A stretch of DNA of 64,000 nt from a bacterium (GTDB lineage Bacteria > Myxococcota_A > Polyangia > Nannocystales > Nannocystaceae). The stretch is from NCBI GenBank assembly GCA_024742475.1, contig JANSYI010000001.1, forward strand, positions 62,001 through 126,000, given 5' to 3'. The notes under the pieces are model-generated. The model saw only the letters and a list, made by a program, of their open reading frames with translations, made no database searches and had not been told where the DNA came from. Below are positions 52,672 through 60,261 of the stretch, piece after piece. The position numbers and the translations under genes are program-made. The stretch's first letter is position 1; the number at the start of each line of letters is the position of its first letter.

Positions 52672-53409
52672 ATGCGGGAGTCGTGCATCGCCCTCGCGCT
52701 GGGGATGCTTGCCCTCGGCTGCGATTCGGAGTCCGCACAGGACGCCGAGGTTCAGGCGACCGACACGTCCGAGGTCGAGGCCCCACGCGAGTGCATCGCG
52801 CCGGAGGGCCTGGGCCGCCCGAGGTCGATCGAGCAGGCCGTCGACCTGATCAACGCCCTGCCCAAGCCCACCTCGCTGTCCTGCTTCGTCGAGAGCCTCG
52901 ACCGCCCTCTCGCCCTCGCCGCGACCGACAGCCAAAGCAGCGCCCAGCCGGCCGAGGGGGCCGAGAACGCGCGGCTCTTCATCACCGAGGATCCCCTCAT
53001 CATGTCCGTGCTCCCCGACGGCCCCGGCTCCGACAAGCTCGAGTTCGCCGTCGACGTCGGCGACGGCCTGTCGATCAAGGCCGAGCTCGAGTTCCCCATC
53101 GAAGCCGAGCTCCCCTACGCCGCGCCCTACGACGAGGTCCGCCGAGCCACCGGCACCAGCTGCGGAGCATGCCACCTGCGCGAGCAGGTCTGGGACACCA
53201 TCGACGACGTCCCCATCTTCGCCTCCGAGGCCCTGCAGCACCCCACCGAACGCGACATCTCCCCCGCCTTCGTCGAGGCTCTCGCTGGCAACTGCGACCC
53301 CGGGTTGACGGCACGCAGATGCGAGATGCTCACCGCCGTGTTCGCCCACGGAGAGACCGTCGCCGAGCCTCTGCCCGAGCTCATCAAAATCTGCCGGCTG
53401 GTGGAGTAG
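52672..53409 (+). CDS. Lipoprotein with a single CxxCH motif
   Basis: A 245-residue lipoprotein (lipobox LALGC). After an acidic linker and a Pro/Ser-rich part with Cys (LSCFVESLDRP), a C-terminal segment carries GTSCGACHLREQV, a possible haem c attachment site, and later Cys (NCDPG, RRCEM, ICRLVE). A haem-binding role is plausible, but no Met axial ligand can be identified with certainty. No family recognised. It diverges from the hybrid kinase. Confidence 0.7.
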   Translation: MRESCIALALGMLALGCDSESAQDAEVQATDTSEVEAPRECIAPEGLGRPRSIEQAVDLINALPKPTSLSCFVESLDRPLALAATDSQSSAQPAEGAENARLFITEDPLIMSVLPDGPGSDKLEFAVDVGDGLSIKAELEFPIEAELPYAAPYDEVRRATGTSCGACHLREQVWDTIDDVPIFASEALQHPTERDISPAFVEALAGNCDPGLTARRCEMLTAVFAHGETVAEPLPELIKICRLVE

Positions 53410-53512
53410 ACACGCTCGGCACGACGACGTCGTAGCCAGCTGCTGCGCGCGAGCCCGTCAGCGGCCGGTTGCTTGCGATCCCAGGCTTCTCGCCTACGGT
53501 CGCCTCGTCACC

Positions 53513-54118
53513 ATGCGCAACTCAACGTTCATCGTCCCGCTCGCACTGTGTTTCGCTCTGGGCCTCGGCTGCGACGACAAGAAGGAAGAGAAGAAGGACG
53601 ACGCAAGAGCCAACGCAAACGCCGACGCCAAGAAGGACGAGGCCAAAGCCGACGCCAAGCCCGCCGAAGCCGCCAAGCCCGCCGATGCGGCCCCCGCAGC
53701 CGATGCAGCCGGCGCCAAGGACATCGTCGCCACCGCCAAAGCGGCCGGCACCTTCACCACCTTGCAGACGGCGCTCGACAAGGCCGGCCTCACCGAGACC
53801 CTTCAGGGCGACGGCCCCTTCACCGTGTTCGCGCCGACCGACGACGCCTTCGCCAAGGTCGACAAGGCGGCCCTCGACGCGCTGCTCGCCAAACCCGACG
53901 AGCTGAAGAAGGTGCTGCTGATGCACGTGGTCAAGGGCAAGGTCATGGCGGCCGACGCCTCCAAGCTCACCGAGGCCAAGGTGATGTCGGGCGACACGCT
54001 GAAGGTCGACGCCTCCGACGGCGTGAAACTCGGCGACGCCAAGGTCACCAAGGCCGACATCGAGGCGTCCAACGGCGTCATTCACGTGATCGACACTGTG
54101 ATCCTCCCCGCGTCGTAG
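53513..54118 (+). CDS. FAS1 (fasciclin) domain lipoprotein
   Basis: A 201-residue lipoprotein (lipobox LGLGC) with a Lys/Asp/Ala-rich linker to about residue 65, followed by one FAS1 domain. The domain shows the conserved start TVFAPTDDAF, a middle LMHVVKGKV with the H box, and the final segment GVIHVIDTVILP. FAS1 domains mediate adhesion or matrix contacts and act outside the cell. The Lys/Ala linker resembles histone-tail-like repeats. Likely on the surface. Confidence 0.9.
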   Translation: MRNSTFIVPLALCFALGLGCDDKKEEKKDDARANANADAKKDEAKADAKPAEAAKPADAAPAADAAGAKDIVATAKAAGTFTTLQTALDKAGLTETLQGDGPFTVFAPTDDAFAKVDKAALDALLAKPDELKKVLLMHVVKGKVMAADASKLTEAKVMSGDTLKVDASDGVKLGDAKVTKADIEASNGVIHVIDTVILPAS

Positions 54119-54240
54119 GCGAAGCGCGTCTCCGAGAGGGCCCGCCCCGCAAGGCGTTCACCTTCGTCGTCTGCATCGCGCAGCGCTTGCGCCCTGTCGT
54201 CCGCTCGTTCCACCTACGCTCGGTGCACGAGGACCTCCCG

Positions 54241-54636
54241 ATGGCAGACACCCAGACCGTAGGCGCGCACATGACCGAGAACCCCCACGTCATCGACATG
54301 GAAAGCCCGCTTCCCGCGGCGCGGGCGATGATGGACGAGCACGAGGTCCGTCACCTCCCGGTGGTCGACGGCAAGAACATCGTCGGGCTGCTCAGCGAGC
54401 GCGACCTCAGCAAGCTCGAGGGCTTTCCGATGCTGAACATGAACCTGGTCTCGGTCCCCGATGCGATGTCGACCCTGCCGTACATCGTGCATCCGGACAC
54501 GCCGCTGGTCGAGGTGCTGCAGACCATGAAGGCCCAGCGCTTGGGCTCCGCGGTCGTCACCGACGTCAACGGCAAGGTGGTCGGCATCTTCACCGCCACC
54601 GACGCGGTCTCGCTGCTGATCGAAACCCTGCGCTGA
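54241..54636 (+). CDS. Two-CBS-domain protein
   Basis: A 131-residue cytoplasmic protein consisting of a CBS pair: domain 1 residues 5-60 (MTENPHVIDMESPLPAARAM, LPVVDGKNIVGLLSERDL) and domain 2 residues 70-130 (YIVHPDTPLVEVLQTM, SAVVTDVNGKVVGIFTATDA). CBS pairs bind adenosine nucleotides or AdoMet and control partner proteins or channels. ATG 54241 is the start. It runs in the same direction as the FAS1 gene, 122 bases later, and ends just before the palindrome-bearing repeat. Confidence 0.88.
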   Translation: MADTQTVGAHMTENPHVIDMESPLPAARAMMDEHEVRHLPVVDGKNIVGLLSERDLSKLEGFPMLNMNLVSVPDAMSTLPYIVHPDTPLVEVLQTMKAQRLGSAVVTDVNGKVVGIFTATDAVSLLIETLR

Positions 54637-54650
54637 CGCCAGCGTGTGTC

Positions 54651-54730
54651 GCCGCGACACGTCATGTCGCATCGCAAATACGACATATTGTCGCAACTTG
54701 CGCGATTTTGGCCCATCCCCCCTACGGAGC
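54651..54730. repeat. Palindrome-bearing repeat, copy 1
   Basis: An 80-base block nearly identical to 56633-56709. It holds two inverted repeats: CGACA-N5-TGTCG at 54655-54669 and the tighter CGACA-TAT-TGTCG at 54681-54693, separated by GCATCGCAAATA-like sequence. It lies between the CBS gene stop and the VOC gene stop. Possible roles are a protein-binding site, a structured RNA element or a mobile scrap. Confidence 0.75.
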
Positions 54731-54779
54731 GCCGCGGGTGTCCTGCGCGCCTCGACCGTCGAGGGGGCGCTGCGACGGC

Positions 54780-55223
54780 TCAGCGTCCCGAGCTCGGATC
54801 CGCCAAATAGGCGGCCGCGAACTCGGCCGAAGGCGGGATGTGCTCGATTACGTCCACCAGGTTGCCCGCGGGGTCTTGGGTGATGAAGTGGCGCTGGCCG
54901 AACGCCTCGTCGCGCAAAGGCTGCACGACCGGAAGTCCGGCGCCCTCGACGAGACGTCCGTAGGTCTGCGTCGCGTCGTCCACCTCGAGATTGAGGAGAG
55001 TGCGGAACTCGAGCTCGCGAAACTGGGCCGGAACGGTCGGGTGGCCCGCGACGAGCACGGCCAGCTCGTACTCGGTGGCGCTCGCGTGCCGCAGGCTGAC
55101 GTACCAGTCGGACTCGAAGCTCACCTCGAATCCGAAGTGCTGGCGATAGAACGCGACCGTTTCGGCCACGGCCGACGTGATCAGGACGGGGTAGCTGCTG
55201 GAAAGGGACGGGGAGGCGCTCAT
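54780..55223 (-). CDS. VOC/glyoxalase-fold protein next to TetR regulator
   Basis: A 147-residue VOC protein (also called bleomycin-resistance or glyoxalase fold): [30 protein letters not shown] at the start and [19 protein letters not shown] at the end, with Asp and Glu-type metal positions. ATG 55223 is preferred; GTG or ATG a few codons upstream is possible. It diverges from a TetR-type gene across 110 bases that contain two 19-base inverted repeats, so it is very probably the regulator's target. The substrate is unknown. Confidence 0.88.
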   Translation of the reverse strand: MSASPSLSSSYPVLITSAVAETVAFYRQHFGFEVSFESDWYVSLRHASATEYELAVLVAGHPTVPAQFRELEFRTLLNLEVDDATQTYGRLVEGAGLPVVQPLRDEAFGQRHFITQDPAGNLVDVIEHIPPSAEFAAAYLADPSSGR

Positions 55224-55226
55224 ATT

Positions 55227-55245
55227 TACATTCACAATGAATGTA
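55227..55245. promoter_or_regulatory. TetR-type operator 1 (19-base inverted repeat)
   Basis: A perfect palindrome, TACATTCA-CAA-TGAATGTA, with 8-base arms and a 3-base spacer, placed directly upstream of the VOC start in the VOC/TetR divergent region. The size and position suit TetR-family dimer binding. Confidence 0.65.
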
Positions 55246-55301
55246 TACTTACGTGCACGGAGAATGTTAGTGGCATTTGCGCGTCGCCGCGTGAGCCCAG
55301 T

Positions 55302-55320
55302 CATACGTACTGCATGTATG
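55302..55320. promoter_or_regulatory. TetR-type operator 2 (imperfect 19-base inverted repeat)
   Basis: CATAC at 55302 and GTATG at 55316 form an imperfect palindrome of the same total length as operator 1, 13 bases before the TetR start. It shares the TACAT-like arms. It would let the regulator control its own gene. Confidence 0.45.
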
Positions 55321-55333
55321 TTAGAGTCGGACG

Positions 55334-55915
55334 ATGCCACGCCGAACCGCCGAGGAGGCGGCACAGACCCGCCGCGCTCTGATCGAGGCGGGCGTCGAAC
55401 ATTTCGCCCAGCGAGGCTACGCAACGGCCAAGTTGGAGGAGCTCATCGTCTCCGTCGGCGTTACCCGAGGCGCCCTGTACCACCACTTCGGCAACAAGCG
55501 CGGGTTCTTCGACGCAGTCGTCGAGCACCTGCTCGAGGCGCTGGGGCAGCGCGTCTCGGGGGCCAGCGACAAGGCTGGCGATGGCTGGGCGGGAATCGAG
55601 GCCGGCTGTTCGGTCTTCTTGGGTGCCGCAACCGACCCGATCTATCGCCGCGTCGTGATCATCGACGGTGCCGCCGCGCTGGGTTGGTCTCGGTACAAGG
55701 AGCTCGACGACCGCTACCTGACACGCCCGCTCCAGGAGGGACTGGCTGCCGCCAGCGACGGGAGCACCGATGCCGAAGCACTCGCCACCGCGCTCTCCGG
55801 AGCGATGAACGAGCTCGCACTGTGGGTCGCCGGCCACGACAAGCCCCGCGCCGCTCTTCGCCGTGCCCGCGCCACCATCACAGCGCTGATCGCCGCGGCA
55901 CGCGTCGAGCTCTGA
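55334..55915 (+). CDS. TetR-family transcriptional repressor
   Basis: A 193-residue regulator. The N-terminal DNA-binding domain reads [20 protein letters not shown] then [30 protein letters not shown], the standard TetR helix-turn-helix with the YHHFGNK signature. The remaining 130 residues form a helical ligand-binding domain, and its ligand is unknown. Divergent from the VOC gene with two putative operators between them. The following gene, marC, lies on the opposite strand and is not necessarily part of the regulon. Confidence 0.92.
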   Translation: MPRRTAEEAAQTRRALIEAGVEHFAQRGYATAKLEELIVSVGVTRGALYHHFGNKRGFFDAVVEHLLEALGQRVSGASDKAGDGWAGIEAGCSVFLGAATDPIYRRVVIIDGAAALGWSRYKELDDRYLTRPLQEGLAAASDGSTDAEALATALSGAMNELALWVAGHDKPRAALRRARATITALIAAARVEL

Positions 55916-55949
55916 GCTGGCCAACACGCCGGCGGCGCATCGATGACGC

Positions 55950-56576
55950 TCACGCCCCGCCGGCATCGACCCACATCCACACGCCGCGCCCGATCATGTC
56001 GACCGCGATGGTGCCGACGAGCACCGCCGTGACGCGTCCAAGAATGTCGACGTAGCGCTCGACCAGCGCCTCGTTTTTCTTGCGCACGACGTCGTGGAGC
56101 TTCTTGAGCCCCAAGATGCCGGCGCTCGATCCCAAGAGCGCGACCGCGATGGAGGCGAGGGCCAGCGGGGTGTCGTAGCGGGCACCGGTCATGACCGCCG
56201 CACTGACCGTCCCCGGCCCGATCATGAACGGCATCGCCACCACAGCCGCGATCTGCGGGGGCTCGCCTCGGATCTCGGTCATCAGCTGGGCACCCGAGAG
56301 CATCGAGCGCAACGAAATTGCGAGGAAGAGCAGCCCACCGAATACCAGGAACGAGGCGAAACGCACCCCGAGCACGTCCTCGAACACCCGGTCACCCGCG
56401 ATGGCGAACCCGGCGAAGACGACCCCGGAAATCGCCGACGCGCGGGCCATCACCGTCGTCATGTTCCGCATCGACATCGTCCGAACGAGGTCGAGCAGGT
56501 AGATGGCCATGATGAAGGGGTTGAGCAGGACGAAGAGCAGGCTCGACCCCTGGAAGACGTCTTGGAGGGGCTGCAC
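55950..56576 (-). CDS. marC: MarC-family inner-membrane protein
   Basis: A 208-residue protein with six hydrophobic segments, the family's usual size. It starts QPLQDVFQGSSLLFVLLNP (the Asn-Pro before the first loop is typical), with GPGTVSAAVM marking the second half; the two halves are related, as usual. The physiological role of MarC proteins is not settled; it was named for a link to antibiotic resistance but is not a confirmed exporter. GTG 56576 is used. It reads away from the second repeat copy, which lies about 57 bases upstream. Confidence 0.88.
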   Translation of the reverse strand: MQPLQDVFQGSSLLFVLLNPFIMAIYLLDLVRTMSMRNMTTVMARASAISGVVFAGFAIAGDRVFEDVLGVRFASFLVFGGLLFLAISLRSMLSGAQLMTEIRGEPPQIAAVVAMPFMIGPGTVSAAVMTGARYDTPLALASIAVALLGSSAGILGLKKLHDVVRKKNEALVERYVDILGRVTAVLVGTIAVDMIGRGVWMWVDAGGA

Positions 56577-56632
56577 GGCGATGGGCCGTGAGAGCCCAGA
56601 AGCCGGCGAGAGGGTGCAGGATTTTGTGAAAC

Positions 56633-56709
56633 GCCGCGACACGGTATGTCGCATCGCAAATACGACATATTGTCGCGACTTGCGCGATATCGCCCCTCCC
56701 CTACGGAGC
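56633..56709. repeat. Palindrome-bearing repeat, copy 2
   Basis: A 77-base block matching 54651-54730 at most positions, with the same paired inverted repeats: CGACA-N5-TGTCG at 56637-56651 and CGACATATTGTCG at 56663-56675. It overlaps the last bases of the pirin gene and lies upstream of marC. The two copies are in the same orientation and enclose about 1.9 kb containing the VOC, TetR and MarC genes. Confidence 0.75.
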
Positions 56710-57714
56710 CTCCTCGCGGCGACCGTCCGCATGCACCGCGAAGCGCCCCTGCTCCCGCGGGTGCACGGGCGCGTCGGTCTTCCAGGGCCAGCCGCCGAAC
56801 TGCGTGCGCCGGTAGTCCTCGAACGCCTGCTGGATCTCGGCGCGGGTGTTCATGACGAACGGGCCGTGCTGGGCGACTTGCTCGCCGATCGGGCGCCCCT
56901 GCAGCATCAGGAGCTCGGCCACGTCGTCACCTTGGTTCTCGAGCTGCAGCGGCGCGTCCGAACGGACCAGCGCGGCCGTGTTCACCTCGATCGTGCGCTC
57001 GCCGATCGCGATGCGTTGGCCTCGATGGAAGTAGAGCATGCGGTTCGCCTCGGCGATGGCCGGGGGCAGGGTGGCGCGGGCACCGGGTTGCATCTCCAGC
57101 GTCCAGATCGCCACGTGCGCGTCGGGGTTGGCGGCCCACGAGTGCTCCGGCGGCGCAGGTGCGGCGCGGCCCTCGAGGCTGCCGGCGTTGACCGTCACCA
57201 GGGTTTCTCGGCCCTGCGCGTCGGTCAGGGTGACCTTGGGGATCTCGGATGCCCAGAGCATCTTGAACGCGGGCTCGACCATCTTGTCCTTGGCGGGCAG
57301 GTTGAGCCACAGCTGGAACAGCTCGGCCGTGTTGTCCCCCTCGCGATCGATCAGCGGGAACATCTCCGAGTGCACGATGCCGCGACCGGCGGTCATCCAC
57401 TGGCAGTCGCCTCGCCCGAAGCGCGCCGTCGCGCCGAGGGAGTCGGCGTGGTCGAGCAAGCCCTGCCGGGCCACGGTGACCGTCTCGAACCCGCGGTGCG
57501 GATGTCGAGGAAAGCCGGGCACCACGTCACCGTGGTACATGCGCCAGCCGTCGCGCACCGTGAAGTCGCTGCCGATGTTCCGCCCCTGCAGCAGCGCCGG
57601 GTCGGGACCCATCGCCTCGTTGCCCGCCGGGTAGGCGTCGTGGTGGTAGGCGCAGAAGAGGAACGGGTCGAGCGTGGGCCACGGAAACCCGAGTGGGACG
57701 GTCTCCAGAATCAT
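56701..57714 (-). CDS. Pirin-family cupin protein
   Basis: A 337-residue double cupin. The N-terminal half carries the metal-binding residues HPHRGFETVT and, later, GIVHSEMFP (His-x-His and His-Ser-Glu), which fit the pirin metal-site pattern. Pirins can act as quercetinases or redox-sensing partners. The second cupin is less conserved. ATG 57714 is the start. The gene ends at the second repeat, which overlaps its stop region. Confidence 0.9.
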   Translation of the reverse strand: MILETVPLGFPWPTLDPFLFCAYHHDAYPAGNEAMGPDPALLQGRNIGSDFTVRDGWRMYHGDVVPGFPRHPHRGFETVTVARQGLLDHADSLGATARFGRGDCQWMTAGRGIVHSEMFPLIDREGDNTAELFQLWLNLPAKDKMVEPAFKMLWASEIPKVTLTDAQGRETLVTVNAGSLEGRAAPAPPEHSWAANPDAHVAIWTLEMQPGARATLPPAIAEANRMLYFHRGQRIAIGERTIEVNTAALVRSDAPLQLENQGDDVAELLMLQGRPIGEQVAQHGPFVMNTRAEIQQAFEDYRRTQFGGWPWKTDAPVHPREQGRFAVHADGRREEAP

Positions 57715-57891
57715 GCGACGAGTGTAGGTTCGGCCTCGCGCCGCGCATCGGGCCGACACCGGAACAGTGCGCCCCGCGCAGCGCAACCGAATCCGCGGGC
57801 ATGGCGCGGCATCTCATTCCGCCGCACCCCGCACGCCGTAACGTTGCGTACGATGGCGACGTCCGCAGTCGCGGCCGCGGGGACTTCATCG

Positions 57892-59283
57892 ATGCTTCGA
57901 AACCAACGCGTTGTCGTATGCCTTCTTCTCGCTGCAGGCTGTGCAGCCGATCCCGCCGACGAGGTCGCCACTGACTCGGCCGAGGCCACGACCGGCGAGG
58001 GCACCACCGGCGCCGCGCAGAGCACCGGCGAGCCCGCCGAGAGCAGCTCGGGCGACGTGACGGCCGACGTCTCCTACTACGAGGACATCCGCCCCCTGCT
58101 CACCCAGCACTGCGTCGCCTGCCACACCGAGGGGTCGATTGCGCCCTTCAGGCTCGACTCCTACGAAGACGTCGCCGCCCTCGCCCCCGCGATCAAGACA
58201 GTGGTCGAGGCGCGCACCATGCCGCCGTTCGGCGTGCGGGCCGACGGCAGCTGCCAGGAATACGACGACCCGTGGTGGATGACCGAAGACGAGATCGCCA
58301 CGATCGCCGCGTGGGTCGATGGCGGCATGGCGGCCGGCGACGACACCATCGAGGCGCCCGAGCCGCCTGCCCTGCCCACGCTCGAGGGCGACACCGAGCT
58401 GGTGGGCATCCCCGAGTACGCGCCCGAGACGAACGAAGAGCTGGGCTTCGCCCTCGACGACTACCGCTGCTTCCCGATCCCCTTCGATATCGAGTCCGAC
58501 CGGTACCTCACCGGCTTCGACGTCATCCCCGACAATGACGAGCTCGTGCACCACGTGCTCGGCTTCCGCGTCGACCCCACGTTCCTCAACAACGCCGAGG
58601 CCATCTCGGTCCTCGAAGGCATCGACGAGAAGCCCGGGTGGCCGTGTTACGGCGCGGCCGGGGACGGCATCCTCCCCCAAGGCGTACCGGTGACCTGGGC
58701 GCCGGGCCAAGGCGCGGTCAACTACCCCGAGGGTGTCGGCGTGCGCTTCGAGCCCGGCGACATCATGGTCGTGCAGATGCACTACAACCTGCTCGACGAG
58801 GGCGGCCTCGATGCCAGCGAGATCCGCCTCAAGTGGGAGGACGAGGTCGAGAAAGAGGGGTTCCAGGTGCTGTGGGACCCGTTCTTGTTCCAGTCGTTCA
58901 CCGGCGGCAGCCAAACCCTCCCGCCGGGCATGGAGAGCGCCAAGTACAACTGGGATGCCACGTTCGAGGAGATGTTCTCCTTCGACGGCATCTCGTTCCC
59001 GCAGATCGACCTGCTGGGCATCATCCCGCACATGCACGAGCGCGGCCGCAAGATGTCGGTCGAGATCGAGCGCGCCGAGGGCATGGAGTGTGCGGCCGAC
59101 GTCGACCGCTACGACTACAACTGGCAGCGCACGTACTTCTACGAGGCGCCGATTCAGGTCAGCGCAGAGGACCGGCTGCACGTCGAATGCGACTTCAACA
59201 CCGAGGGCGTCAGCGACCCCGTCGGCGCTGGATTTGGCACGCAGGACGAGATGTGCCTGGTCGGGCTATTCTTCACCGAGTGA
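57892..59283 (+). CDS. Cytochrome c - copper monooxygenase-like fusion lipoprotein
   Basis: A 463-residue lipoprotein (lipobox LAAGC) with an acidic Thr/Ser linker to about residue 58. It carries one c-type haem motif CVACH at 74-78, with a likely axial Met in RTMPPF near 110. The C-terminal region (about 170-463) has the paired His motif HHVLGF at 220-221, QMHYN at 295-299 and PHMHERG around 379-385, the layout of copper type II ascorbate-dependent monooxygenases such as peptidylglycine hydroxylase. It could oxidise an extracellular substrate with haem delivering electrons. The start at 57892 is chosen for the signal; ATG 57853 adds 13 residues. Its stop overlaps the next gene by four bases. 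Confidence 0.82.
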   Translation: MLRNQRVVVCLLLAAGCAADPADEVATDSAEATTGEGTTGAAQSTGEPAESSSGDVTADVSYYEDIRPLLTQHCVACHTEGSIAPFRLDSYEDVAALAPAIKTVVEARTMPPFGVRADGSCQEYDDPWWMTEDEIATIAAWVDGGMAAGDDTIEAPEPPALPTLEGDTELVGIPEYAPETNEELGFALDDYRCFPIPFDIESDRYLTGFDVIPDNDELVHHVLGFRVDPTFLNNAEAISVLEGIDEKPGWPCYGAAGDGILPQGVPVTWAPGQGAVNYPEGVGVRFEPGDIMVVQMHYNLLDEGGLDASEIRLKWEDEVEKEGFQVLWDPFLFQSFTGGSQTLPPGMESAKYNWDATFEEMFSFDGISFPQIDLLGIIPHMHERGRKMSVEIERAEGMECAADVDRYDYNWQRTYFYEAPIQVSAEDRLHVECDFNTEGVSDPVGAGFGTQDEMCLVGLFFTE

Positions 59284-60260
59284 GCTCTCGACGCGCCGGC
59301 CTGCTGGTACTCGTGTTGGGACTCGCGTTGGGACTCGTGCTGGGCGTCGCGTGCGTGTCGCCCCCACCCGAGTCGCCGCAGCCGCAGACGCCGCCCGAAG
59401 CTCCTGCACCCAAGATGCCCGCACCCGAGCCGAACGACCCTGCGCCCGCGAAGCTCGGCGAGCGGGTCGAGGCGCTGGCGCTGGCTTGTGATGGGGCCGC
59501 GCTCACCGAGCTGGGCCCCGAGGCGATCGCAGCGCTGCAGCCCGACGACACCACGACGAGCGCAAGCCTGCTCGCCTTGTGGGAGCGAGAGCGAAGGTTC
59601 GAAGACGGCGCGATCGTCCCCGCGAGCGTCGACGCCTTCGTGCCCGCGCTCGCCGCTGCGCTCGACATGCAGCCGCCGGCCTGGTGGGTCGACACCCTGA
59701 AGTCCGCCCGCGGCGGTCCGAACATCGCGACGGGCTACGACCTCGGCCTGGTCGACGGAGGCGACAGGCGCGGTCCGCTGCGCCCCGGTCCCGGCGGCGT
59801 GCTCGTGCGCCCGGGCCTGCCCGTCGCCCTGTCCGGCAGCGCCCTGGCCTTCGACCTGTCGATGGGGCGCGTCGAGTTGATGCCCGTCCCCGAGCGCCCC
59901 GGCACCGCGCTCGAGGTCGCGCGGGCCCACGCGGGCTCCACCCTCTACGTCGCCGCCTTCGAGCCCAGCGTGGGTGGGTTTCGGTTCCCGCTGCGCGCCG
60001 TCGGGAGCGACGGCAAGGAGCGTTGGTCCACGGAGGTCTGTGCGGCGGACCGCAAGGTGCTCGGGGGCCACGGCGCGATGATCGTCGAGGTGGACGTCAT
60101 CGAAGACCCTCCGCCCAACCCGCGCGTCAAGAGCATGCCCCGCCCGCACGGCATCGCGGTCTTCACCGCCGAGACGCACGGGGTCACGGTCGAGGTGTTC
60201 GACCTCGAGGGCCGACGCACCCTCGCGTGGAGCTCCGACCTGTGGTCGTGGCGAGGCTGA
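59280..60260 (+). CDS. Lipoprotein of unknown function coupled to the copper/haem gene
   Basis: A 326-residue lipoprotein with a hydrophobic leader (VLVLGLALGLVLGVAC gives a lipobox-like GVAC) and a Pro-rich linker to about residue 60. The rest is a soluble beta/alpha domain with no recognised motif (PGTALEVARAHAGSTLYVAAFE, GGHGAMIVEVDVIE). The GTG overlaps the upstream TGA as GTGA, so it is translated with the cytochrome-copper gene and may help its assembly or act on the same substrate. Two Cys occur in the mature part (LACDG and VCAAD). Confidence 0.75.
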   Translation: MSSRRAGLLVLVLGLALGLVLGVACVSPPPESPQPQTPPEAPAPKMPAPEPNDPAPAKLGERVEALALACDGAALTELGPEAIAALQPDDTTTSASLLALWERERRFEDGAIVPASVDAFVPALAAALDMQPPAWWVDTLKSARGGPNIATGYDLGLVDGGDRRGPLRPGPGGVLVRPGLPVALSGSALAFDLSMGRVELMPVPERPGTALEVARAHAGSTLYVAAFEPSVGGFRFPLRAVGSDGKERWSTEVCAADRKVLGGHGAMIVEVDVIEDPPPNPRVKSMPRPHGIAVFTAETHGVTVEVFDLEGRRTLAWSSDLWSWRG

Positions 60261-60261
60261 G

